Assembly: GCA_000320605.2 (NCBI GenBank) | Contig: KB445810.1 | Span: forward strand, 191,722-255,721 | Length of the DNA: 64,000 bases | Origin: Gelatoporia subvermispora B | Lineage: Eukaryota; Basidiomycota; Agaricomycetes; Polyporales; Gelatoporiaceae | Direction of reading: 5' to 3' | Shown: positions 45,510 to 55,293 of the stretch, piece after piece | How the letters are laid out: every line of letters starts with the position of its first letter | Position numbering within the stretch: the stretch's first letter is position 1 | Notes under the pieces: generated by a model | What the model was told of the DNA's origin: nothing | Seen by the model: only the letters and a program-made list of their open reading frames with translations | Databases searched by the model: none | Program-made: the position numbers and the translations under genes

Positions 45510-46571
45510 TCAGTTGTACACGCCGACGGTCCACTTCGCAAATTCAAGCACCTCCAAGCCGCCGTGCGTCTCGCCTTCCGCCTCCGCAACCATCCCGCGC
45601 TCCTTCGCCCATCTGCGCAGAACAGCCTCGACGTTCTCCCCGTTTGCGCCGGGGTACATCATGAACGACTGCTGGTACAGTGCTGCCTCGTCCTTCTCCG
45701 CAGAGCGAATAGACTTCGTCTCGAACCCAACGACCTGTCGTGCGAGGGCACGCTCGAGCTTGTCGAGGTCAGCTGAGAACTCCGGACGGGAGAGGAGGTC
45801 CGCGAGAGAGGGCGAGGGCGCGGGAGGTGTGGAGAGCGATGTGACGACGAGTCCAGCAATGCGGCCCTGCGTCGGCCGGCCGACAGAGCCGTGCAGGTAG
45901 TGTGCAAGGCGCAGCGCACGGGTCGCAAGCGGGACGGGGGGCTCGCGCGCAACGGCCGCAGCGCGGCGCAGAGAGATCTTCTCGCCAACCTTCGCAGTGA
46001 GGTCCCGCATAGCACCCGCGATCGTTTGGGACGCCTTGCCCGCCGCGCCATATGGGTCCGCAGCAGACAGGAGCGGCGCCTCGAGGAGGGCCTCGGTCTG
46101 GAGGGGCTGGATGAGCCCGGCGGACGCGGGGGCGGGGTCCGTGAGGAACGCAGCGGTGTGCGCGATGTCGGCGAGGAGCGTGGCGAAGAGCTCTCCGCGC
46201 GCGACAAAGTCGGTCTCACAGTTGAGCTCGACGAGCGCCGCGCGGAGCCCGTTGCCCGCGGTGTCGGCGGGGTCCGCGCTCGCGGGCCCGCGCGCGAGGA
46301 CCGCCGTGCCGACGAGGCCCTGGCTCGCGTCGCGGTCCTGCACCTTCGCGGCCTTCGCGAGCCCGCTCACCTGCAGGTCTTTCTCGAGCCACGCGAGCGC
46401 GGCGGGGACGTCGTTGTTCGTCGCAGCGAGCGCCTGGTGCGCCTTGGCGATGGACACCTCGGTGCGCTTGCGCAGCTCGGCGACGAGCTTGATGGAGGGC
46501 TTTGCGGGCGTCGAGTAGCTGCGCGCGGCGGCGAGACAGGCGGCGCGGCGGCCGGCGGCGTGGGCGAACAT
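45510..46571 (-). CDS. TSF1: Mitochondrial translation elongation factor Ts
   Basis: Guanine-nucleotide exchange factor for mitochondrial EF-Tu. Single exon, 353 residues. Presequence FAHAAGRRAACLAAARSYST. The N-terminal UBA-like module is clear: LVAELRKRTEVSIAKAHQAL then AALAWLEKDL. The EF-Ts signature ALVELNCETDFVARGELFAT contains the TDF motif that opens the EF-Tu nucleotide site. Dimerisation-region segments follow (AGLVVTSLS, QSFMMYPGANGENVEAVLR). Coding GC is very high, producing long shadow frames. Shares a 163 bp divergent promoter with NAF1. Confidence 0.95.
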   Translation of the reverse strand: MFAHAAGRRAACLAAARSYSTPAKPSIKLVAELRKRTEVSIAKAHQALAATNNDVPAALAWLEKDLQVSGLAKAAKVQDRDASQGLVGTAVLARGPASADPADTAGNGLRAALVELNCETDFVARGELFATLLADIAHTAAFLTDPAPASAGLIQPLQTEALLEAPLLSAADPYGAAGKASQTIAGAMRDLTAKVGEKISLRRAAAVAREPPVPLATRALRLAHYLHGSVGRPTQGRIAGLVVTSLSTPPAPSPSLADLLSRPEFSADLDKLERALARQVVGFETKSIRSAEKDEAALYQQSFMMYPGANGENVEAVLRRWAKERGMVAEAEGETHGGLEVLEFAKWTVGVYN

Positions 46572-46734
46572 GGCGGGAGGAGCGGCTGGTGGCGGGCAAA
46601 GGCTGGTGGCGGATGCGAGACGCGTCGTGCTCGAAGTTTTTCCGACGCGTCTGGCGCGCAAGCCCAATTTCTAAGGCGGCGCCTCTGCATGACCTCCGTC
46701 TGCTTTGCTCTGCCTCCTTGCTCCCGACGTGGCG

Positions 46735-48773
46735 ATGGCCTCTGAACTTGGCTTCAAAGTGCCCTCGATTGTCGCGCAAGATCTCCGACTCATCCAGGAT
46801 ATCATCGGGGAGATCCCCGTACCGTCATCCAGCAAAACGTCGTCAGTCTCGGGGACAACGGACGACCCTGATATCGCTAGCTCGGACAGCGACACAGATA
46901 GCGAACAGGAAGTAGAGGCGGACATCTTCAACGGCCCCTTGGACGACGATGTGTGCGCCCGCAAATTTCATTATCGTCTCTCTGGCGCTGACTATTTGCG
47001 TAGTCCTGCGCCTTCCGATACCACCAGCGATTCAGATGATTCTTCCGACTCGAGCTCAAGCTCTGGTTCTGACTCCGACATAGAAGACGAGCCAACTAAA
47101 ACGTCCCAAGCTCCAGCGTCTCAAGTCGTTGATGCGGATGACGACGAGGAAGCAGGGCCGGCTGGTGCGGCCGACACCCTGCTGAAAACGAAAAATGAGA
47201 TTCTCGATACACCAATTATCATCCCGGAGATTGAAGAGGTCGGGCCTCTTGAGCTGCTGGAGAAGGTCGGCGAGGTCATGAGCATCGTCGACAAGGTCGT
47301 CATTGTGAAGGGACTTCCGTCAGAGCTCGCGAACCGGGCGTCTGAACAGGCCCTTGACTCGGACACCTTGCTTGTATTCGAGGATCGGAAAGTACTCGGA
47401 TATGTGAGTTATGCATTACGAATATAATCCCTGCTCGTTTGACTAGTATATGTCCTGTACAGATCTACGAGACTTTCGGTCCGACCACTCAGCCCCTATA
47501 CCAGGTTCGCTTCAACGACCAGTACCCCCTCGACCTTACAAAAGTGCAGGTGTCACGACCAGTCTTCCACGTCCCAGAGCGCAGTCGATTTGTCTTTGTC
47601 CGACAACTGAAACGGTTCAAAGGCAGTGATGCGAGCAACGTCAACGACGAAGAGCCCGCCGAGGACGAGCTGGAGTTCTCTGACGATGAACAGGAAGCAG
47701 CACACAAACGCTCCCTGGCACAGAGGTTTGTCCGGCACGGCTGTTTCCTGAATGGGCTAAATTCATTTGATACATTCAGACGTGAACGTACTCGAGCAGG
47801 CTCAGTAGTCTCCTCGAGGCATGCGACGCCTACACCTTCACAGATGCGCGACCAGGACATGACTGGGGAGTCATACGGTGCAAACCCATATGACGACGCG
47901 AGTCCCTACGGCATGGACTATGGCGCTGGCCCCTCGCGGCCCGCGCCAATACCGTACGACGATCCCTACTCCGACAGCTACGGTATTTCAGAACCCCAGC
48001 AGTCGACCTCTACGCCGCCCCCTAGACTACCTGAGGCTCCTACTGACCCATACGTCGCTGACGAGGAGCCCTCTATGTCTGGCTCTTTCGGTGACCACGG
48101 GCGTGGACGGGGCCGCGGCAGGGGTCCCATGCGTGGTGCACGCGGTGGCGCACGCGACACTCGAGGAAGAGGCCGCGGACGAGACCGCGACCGCCGGCAA
48201 GGCACTCGAGGCCGTGGGCGGGGCTACGGGACGGATCGGTCGGACAGGGCGGGCCCTTACGGCCGCCGCCCATCGCATTCCGGCAGCCTCGACGACTCGT
48301 ACGACCCGCGCCGACCACGCTCTATGTCCCCTACGTCGCTAGCGATTGCCCGCGCGACGGGGCAGTACGCGGATGGATCGCCAATAGAGCCCGACGTCCG
48401 GCCTGGTGCCCCGGCTGCCCCCGGTGCGAATGCCTTGCACAGCGCGAGTGAGGGTTCGTGGTCATATCCACAGCACGCCGCGCAGGACCAGCAACAGTAT
48501 TCGGACTTCTCTTATGGGTACCAGCAGCAGCCGTACCAGCAGCCGTACGTGCAGCCGCACATAAATCCTCGGTTTGCGTCTGCGTTTGCGATGCAGTTCG
48601 GGTATGCGCAGGGCGGTCAGTACTCCGAGTATGATTCGTATAGTTACGGAGGGGGATATGGCAATGGTGCCGGAGAGGCATCGCAGGCATCACGTGAGTG
48701 GAGTGAAGAGTGGAACGGGACGCGGAGGCCGTCTGAGAGCAGAGAAGGCTCTTGGACAGGTGGTACCTCCTGA
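46735..48773 (+). CDS. NAF1: H/ACA snoRNP assembly factor NAF1
   Basis: Nuclear factor that binds the Cbf5/dyskerin complex during H/ACA snoRNP and telomerase RNP assembly and is later replaced by Gar1. Three exons, 46735-47403, 47463-47725 and 47780-48773; 641 residues. An acidic Ser/Asp/Glu-rich N-terminus leads to the Gar1/Naf1 beta-barrel: PLELLEKVGEVMSIVDKVVI, LDSDTLLVFEDRKVLGY, then IYETFGPTTQPLYQVRFND. The 54 nt second intron is in frame. The C-terminus carries an RGG/RG tract (GRGRGRGPMRGARGGARDTR) followed by Tyr/Gln-rich repeats, a region suited to RNA binding and phase separation. RGG tracts are better known from Gar1, but the long acidic N-terminus identifies Naf1. Confidence 0.92.
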
Positions 48774-49707
48774 TCATACCGAAAAGCGGGCTATATCTTT
48801 CGCATTACTTCTCACGTTCGCATCGCTTCCTTGCTGCAATTCGAGTGCGATGTCCGCAATATTATGTATACAGCCACAGGAACGGCGAGTCAATTGTGCC
48901 ATCTGCCTGTAAATTGTGTAAGGTAGACAGTGCCCTGCCTTCCGATCACTTTGTCTGATCCGTCGTGAGGGCGGATCAGTATCTCCGATTTTGGTCGGAA
49001 TAATTTCATAGGAAGCGACTCTGGTACGCCTGTTTTACCGATGTGGGCAATATAGGCAAACTACTCGACCGCACGTCCCTGAGATTTCTGGAGATCTAAA
49101 CTGAGCAAGGGTGTTTTGGGGGGGCGATTTGTTGACACCGATAGCCCATCGTCTGATATCTTGCAACTCCACTTCGGGTCACATTTTCTCTGAGCCGACG
49201 GGCCTGTCACAAAGCCAGCTTTCCTTGCTGAGTTCCCTCCAAACAAAGACACGGGGGAATTTCCCTGGTGATTGTGCCTATTGCACTGCATACCGTCCGG
49301 AGATTTGAGCTTTCTTCTTGGCGACACTTCTCCGGCCGGAGAGATTTCTTCCTTCTTGTACACCACTTAGCCCGTGCACAGGCAGGGTTGATTGCCGACG
49401 TACGGATGTAGTACCTTCGCACAAGGCTAGACCTCTACGCCCTCACAGGAGTGCAAACGACTAGTCTCTTTGGAGCTAGATCATTTCAGGCCCTGTGCCA
49501 TCGGACTGGTGAGACATCTCCACACCGTTAACACATCGTTTTCCTAGACTTGCTTGCTGTGCCTTCCTTTTGTCGGCGTGAACACCTTCCGCTCACTCCG
49601 TTAACGTCTATATTGGCGCAATTCCGATGGCGAGCGCGAGAATTTGGACTACCTTGAAGACATCGTGTCTTTCTGCGTCTTGCTACAGATATGCCTTCCC
49701 GGAGAGG
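48774..49707. other. Intergenic stretch, no gene seen
   Basis: About 930 bp upstream of the helical pore-former-like gene. No ORF with support; contains the promoter of the downstream gene. Confidence 0.4.
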
Positions 49708-49715
49708 TATATAAA
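49708..49715 (+). promoter_or_regulatory. TATA box of the helical pore-former-like gene
   Basis: Consensus tatataaa about 100 bp upstream of the ATG at 49816. Confidence 0.6.
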
Positions 49716-49815
49716 CCCCTCGATTCGTCGGTGACGGCCAGACTCACCCAGCACATTCTTCGAACTCGCACTAGTCCCCACATACACCTGTCTTACATTC
49801 CACACGTCTTTGAAT

Positions 49816-51364
49816 ATGTCTATCGCTCAAGCTCAGATGGCTATGGCAACGGCCGCTGTGAACAGCACACAGTGGGCTAACGACCTCAGCGGCCTGTCCA
49901 AGTCCTTCCAAGCCACGTTTGTACGTGGACGATCCAGTGTCTCTGATACAAAAGTACTCTTTAACACGCTCTCATGAATAGGATGGTTCCAACGCTATCA
50001 TAGAAGCACTCACACAAGTGTTCGGGGCGAATCATCCAGTGCCGTCGAATCTTCCCGGCGGGGGCTGGAACAGCGTGCAAAATGTGAATATCATTAAGAT
50101 ATTTCGATGACTCACTTCTCACTACGTCCGTAGTCGGTATTTGGACCTTCCTCCGCTGCAGAAGCTGATGCGAACACCTTGGTGAAATACTGCAATGGTT
50201 TGTTGATATACTTTCGAAGTACCTGTCTCATAGCATGGGAATTTATAAATGATACCTCTCATGCCTAGAATTCAATACCCTCATCGCGGAAATGTTGGCG
50301 TACCATCGCAGTGGTCCGGAAGACGGATCCACTGGTGTCTTCTGCGCCGAGTTGATGAACAATTTCACCAATGTAAGTAAGCCATTCGTTCACTTAGACC
50401 GTACTCACATCATCGTGCAGACCCTCAATAACACGGCTCTCACTTCTATCACATCCCCAACTGCATTCTCCGATTTCCTATCGACTTTGAATTCAGTCGC
50501 AGGAGCCTATCAGACTGCTCTGATCCAGATCGAATCGAGTGAAGATGCAAATATTCAGAGTGTCAACAACTCCATCCAGACAGAGCAGACAAATCTCAAC
50601 AAGTTTGGTCGAACGATTCTTCATGCTTATGCTCAGCTGATCGCGTGCTTATAGTGCCAATGGCGAGCTGGCCGGAGTATCAGTTGCAATCGGACTCATC
50701 GCTTTGGCCGACATCGGTGCAATGGTTGCTTTCCCAGAGGCGATTCCGGAGCTCTTGGTAAAGAATCGGCTTATCGAACAGTTACATGCGACCATTCTTA
50801 TCGGCTTGTGCAGCATGCTGGGGCCGACATCATTGCATCTGAAGTAGATGACCTCGCAGACGCAATTAGCCAGCGTTCGAGTAAGTTCAAAGTTAACCTC
50901 TCCCAGACACAGAACTCTGATATTGATATCACATGTGCAGCCGCACAGACGCAACTTCAGAATTACCAAGCAAGCAAGCAGACCTACTTGACTCAGGTCG
51001 ACGACGTGACGCAGTTGAAGGAAATGATCAAGGACTACGTCACCACCGTACAGCAGTGTCAGACTGCTGTTGGCGTGTTCAATGGGATCCTCGCCGGGCT
51101 CAAACAAGATGTTGCGAATGCGTTGACTTGGGCTCAGGCAGGCGCCCTCACAGATCCGAATGTCACGGTGAGTAATTCACGCCCTGATATTCGAAGAACA
51201 GACGTGCTGAAAAAAGCTACAGAGTCAGTATCCTCCCATTGCTGGATACGCCGCAACGCAGAGCAACCTGTACAGCTCCTTGGCACAAACGTTGACTACG
51301 GTGTGTGCATAGACATGACCAACAACCATATAACTCACGACAGATATGCATTGCAGTGGGGTAA
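49816..51364 (+). CDS. Helical protein resembling alpha-helical pore formers (HBL/ClyA-like); putative
   Basis: About ten short exons from the ATG at 49816. The product is almost wholly alpha-helical, rich in Ala, Gln, Asn and Thr, with few charges. Long amphipathic helices flank one hydrophobic segment of about 22 residues (exon near 50650-50755), followed by another long coiled region (50887-51165). No signal peptide is seen. Long helix bundle plus single hydrophobic hairpin is the architecture of bacterial ClyA/HBL-type alpha pore-forming proteins, and fungi carry related genes. This is a structural resemblance only; no sequence signature proves it. The 3' end assumes phase-0 joins at about 51169/51221 and 51300/51344. 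Alternative reading extends to 51389. No break or internal stop is required. Confidence 0.42.
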
Positions 51365-51603
51365 AGGGTTCGTGAACCCCTCCGAATGAGAATTCATCAC
51401 GGTCAGTTATATTGTGCTATTCCGAGCATTTGCCTATGCTCTCTGCATGAATTTTGATTCTTCCTCATTTGTGGATTAGTCTTTGGTAGCCAATCTCGAT
51501 GTGTTATCATAGCTAGAATAATTTCAGTGAACAAAGTGACTAGACTCTGACAATCGCACCATTATATGAGTCCCGCTTTGGTGAGAGTAAAAGGTCTAGG
51601 TCC

Positions 51604-51807
51604 TCATTCGACGTTTTGAACAGCGGAGAGTAACGCCAGGCCTGTCATGAGGAGCCAATCATGAGCAAGCTGATGTATCCCAGGCTCAAGCAGTAATTGC
51701 CTGATTTGGGCAAGTTCGCCCGCACGTGAGGCGTGTTCGTCGAGAGAGCGTGAACAGGAGGGGGGCAAAACGCGGGCTACAGCGCAGGAATTTGCGACCT
51801 GAGGCAT
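51604..51807 (-). CDS. Small ORF, 67 residues, uncertain
   Basis: ATG to stop on the minus strand. Helix-forming sequence includes HASRAGELAQIRQLLLEPG and DWLLMTGLALLSAVQ. It sits divergent from the PEHE gene, 125 bp apart. The even amphipathic pattern and good ATG context make a small protein plausible, but no family is recognised and it could be chance. Confidence 0.33.
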   Translation of the reverse strand: MPQVANSCAVARVLPPSCSRSLDEHASRAGELAQIRQLLLEPGIHQLAHDWLLMTGLALLSAVQNVE

Positions 51808-51932
51808 CGCTATCTCGCTTGATTCATTTCTAGGTTCTCTGAAGATACTACGCCGTCCGTCCGCGACATCTCCGGCCTTTCCTGACGCTCGCTGTGACCA
51901 CCAAGACCTGTAAACCCCTGTCCACAGTACCC

Positions 51933-53945
51933 ATGTCGGGCCCTACGATCATCCAGGAAGTCCCGGAGTCGAGTATGGAGAGCACTGTGGCCCCTGAAGT
52001 ACGAGAAGCAGGGTCTTCGGCCACTCCAGCTGCGCCTATACCAGGTACGCCGCGAAAGATTGGAACAACCACCAGGCAGAAGCGTGTCCTGCCCTCGCGC
52101 ACCCGGAGAGGTGGTCCCGGTGTGGGTAGCTGTGAGACAGACGCCATGATATTGGACACGATGAGGAGAAGATGTACGTGTCATTATCTATGTGGAAGAA
52201 ACGGCTGCTCACTTCACCAGTTGAAAGCGAACCGCTTATACCCACTACGACCAAGTTCCTCCTCACCACAAATTCCGCTCTCGTCCCCCCATCATCAGAT
52301 GCGACTTCTTTTGCAACGCAGCTCAACAATCACGCATATGGCCGGTACTTTGACCGGCCAGAAGTGCGCAAAGCGTACCAAGAACAACAGCTCATCCAGA
52401 CACCGGAGTTTATTGAACTCGATGAAGATGCTCCAGTGGGAGGGCGATTTAGGCCGCGAGGCTTAGAAGACGTTCGTCTGGTCTATCATCACATTCGCAC
52501 AATTTTGTACTTACTGATGTCATTTTATATTCGGCTACTTCATATACACCTTCACACCTACAAAGGAAGTGGCAGACACTTCTGACGCCGCATATGAGAA
52601 ACGGCATCGAAAGTACGAGACGTTCGAAAAGCGGCAACGGCTTCGCGAGAAAGAGAAACTCAAGCACGAGCAATATAAACTCGGAGAGCGCATTGAGCAG
52701 CTCCGAAGTATGGACACCACCGCGTTTCTGGTGTTACCCGCCGCAGACTTCCCGGAGGTTCCTGGGACAACGCCGGAGGACGGCGCTCATCTCACAGATG
52801 AGCAGCTTGCAGAACTTCTCGACGCCCACCAACACAGCGCACTAGCGTATGAGGAGGGTGAGAGGCGGCGGAGAGCGATGCTCGACACAGCGCTTTCATT
52901 AGAAGAGCGGTATAAAATACTTCTCCCTCCAGACAGAAAATGGTTGGAGAAAAAGGCCCTGAAGGAAGCCGCGACTCGTGCAAGCTCGGAAGCCATCACG
53001 GTGGACATCAAGGAGGAGTCCATTCCAGCTGAAAGCGAGGAAGAGGAGGACGAACTTATAGAAGAGGAAGAGGAGGAGGCAGCAGTGGTGGTAGAAGAAG
53101 ATCAACTACAACCCTATCACGATACCGATGGCGAGTCTGAAGTAGACTTCGAGGAACGAGAGCGCGAGCGGTCGAAGAAGCTGAAACTGAAAATCAAGTT
53201 CCCTCCAAGAACACCGTCCCAGCCCGCACCCGAGTCTATCTCACAACGACCAAGAAAGACTTCCACCGCCCGCTCACCATTCCCTTCTGCCCTCGCCAGT
53301 CATGCAAGCCCAAGCTTGCCGCCCGCCTCATCTGTGATACCTGCGAGCAACGGCAAAGCAGTCACATCATTCTCTCCTACGGCAGCTGGCAACCGCAAGA
53401 CAACAACGCCCTTCCCGTCTGCATCTCCGGAAAAGCAGAATAGTACATCATTGATGACGGAAGGAAACAAAGTCCGCGGGGCGAACGGCCGTTTCATGTC
53501 AAAGAGCAAAGCACATACGCAAGCACAGTCGATCAGTGCAGACGAGCCTCCTCGAAAGAAGCGTCCGCGGGCGGATAGTACTCCAGCATCTGCCGTCGAT
53601 CATTCTCCTAAACAAAGCCATCTCTCGTATGCGGGTGCAGCCGGCAGGCCTGAACGGACGACATGCATGCTCATGATCTCAGCGCTGCGCAATGCGTCTT
53701 CAGCATCATCGAGAAAAACGCAGCGCCACGTCACCGCATTTGGAACCAAGGTGCCGCCTGAAATTGAGGAGCTGCGCGACTTCCAGATTCCGGAATGGAT
53801 CTGGAGGTCGCTGCCTCCAAATCATCCACATCATGCAGATTGGGAAGATGAGTCCGAAGAATACTTCGGGGCGTATGCGCCAGATTTCAAGGAGAAAGAG
53901 CCGCCCAAGTATAATGGCGTGGAGAAGAGCGAGACGCCTTCCTAG
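51933..53945 (+). CDS. PEHE-domain chromatin protein (MSL1/KANSL1-like)
   Basis: Start at ATG 51933 (MSGPTIIQEVPESSMESTVA). Basic exon 1 is joined by an intron (about 52174-52219) to VESEPLIPTTTKFLL, then across a longer intron ending in tacaaag to the PEHE region. There DTSDAAYEKRHRKYETFEKR and KLKHEQYKLGERIEQLRSMD give the typical DTSD-x-(A/Y)-x-x-(K/R)RHRKYE opening. PEHE domains recruit MOF-type histone acetyltransferases in animals; the fungal proteins are little studied. The middle is acidic (EEEEDELIEEEEEEAAVVVE), followed by basic, Pro/Ser-rich sequence. A short conserved-looking end reads FQIPEWIWRSLPPNHPHHAD. Likely nuclear. Confidence 0.7.
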
Positions 53946-54070
53946 CCGTGTGTTCTCCCGTCATATCTTCGTACCGCCGTGCCCCCTATCCGAGTCGCTC
54001 TCGAGAATGTTGTGTGCCTAGGGTAGTTACATTATCGAGTATGTATGCTGGTCGCCATGTATATGCTTGT

Positions 54071-55118
54071 CTATAGCGTAGCAGAGGCCTGCGATGCAAC
54101 CCCCGCGGGGACCAGCCTGTGGACAACATCCAGAGCCTTCTGTCGTTGATTAAGCGTTGCCTCCCTTCTACGACCGAAGAGCAACCGAGCGCGCTGGACG
54201 GGTGTGATCTTCTCTGGTTCCAAGGTACCAGCGCTGAGTGGAGAGTACCGCGAGTAGTCGCCGCCTGTACGCTCCAGCGTCCGTTGAATAGAGTTAGGCA
54301 GGGAGGTGACCTTCGTGCCGAGCGATTCCTTGATGAACGGCGTGGCGGCGGGCGTGGTGGAGGATGTGCCAAAGAGCACGTCGAGGTTCGTCTGCAGCTC
54401 GACGGTGGGTAGCGCAGCCTGAACGACCTGGGCGCGCTTTTGCCTGGAGGAGATGGTCCTGCGACCTGTCTGCTTGCGCTCTATCTCCTTGGCCTCCGCT
54501 GCCTTCGCGGGTTCTGCACGCGCCTCGGCATACTCTTTGACAAGGTTGTCGAAAGTCTCCTGTGCCTCGGCTGGCGCAGGGTCGGCGTGTGTCGGGGTTG
54601 CCTCTGTCTTAGCCTGTACTTTCCTCGGATCCTTGTCTTTCCTCCGCGACAGCTTGAAGTCTGGCACGTCCTCTTTCTTCGCTTCCGCCGCAGTTTGTGC
54701 TGCCTCGGCCTCAGCCTTGGCTAGTTGCTCTGCCTCAAGGTTCTGTTTGCGCTGTGCTAGTCGCTGCGCGAAGCCGCCCCCGCTGATGCTGAACTGGTCA
54801 ACGGATAGCCAGTTGAGATTCGGCTTGAAGGTTCGCCCTGCAGCAGTAGGCCTTAAAGGCTTGACCGGAGTATTGGCTGGATGGCCTTTTGAGCGAGTCG
54901 CACACCACGGGAAGCTGCTGTCACTCACAGATCTGGATGTCTCCAAAGCTCTCCAGTCGTGGGATTGCACGACGAGCAGGCGGGGGCTTTTCACCGCTGG
55001 TCTGTGCCTCCGCAGCGGCCGATGAAATTGCACGAGACAGGGTGGGGTGGCATCGGCGCGGGCTGCGAGCCAGCACGCCCCGCGTCGAGGACAGCGAGCT
55101 CGAGGACGTCCCTCGCAT
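54071..55118 (-). CDS. Mitochondrially targeted basic protein, possible ribosome component
   Basis: Two exons: 55118 to about 54932 encodes a Ser/Arg-rich presequence (STRGVLARSPRRCHPTLSRA), then ARRAIPRLESFGDIQI. A 52 nt intron (gtgagt to catccag) joins in phase 1 to SNTPVKPLRPTAAGRTFKPN. The mature part is basic with an Ala/Glu-rich helix, then LERTGGDYSRYSPLSAG and ITPVQRARLLFGRRREAT. Targeting signal, size and basic composition fit a fungal mitoribosome or mitochondrial RNA protein, but I cannot name the family. Divergent from PFA4 with 175 bp between starts. Confidence 0.6.
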
Positions 55119-55293
55119 GCTCGAGGAAATATGTCCGGGCCAGAAAGTGGTATACAACGCCCGAGGAGGTGGAGGGACTGTAGCCTGCTAGAGCTGGTGG
55201 TCGTTCGCGGTAAAGTCGCGAGTCGCGCGCCTGCCTGATCGGGGCGCTCGTGCTCGCTCTCTGCTGTCTCCCATCACATCTCCTCGCGGACGC

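Noticed and set aside
45659..46745. Long ORFs in EF-Ts, both strands, including a 284-codon plus frame
   Set aside because: Antisense or out-of-frame shadows of high-GC EF-Ts coding sequence.
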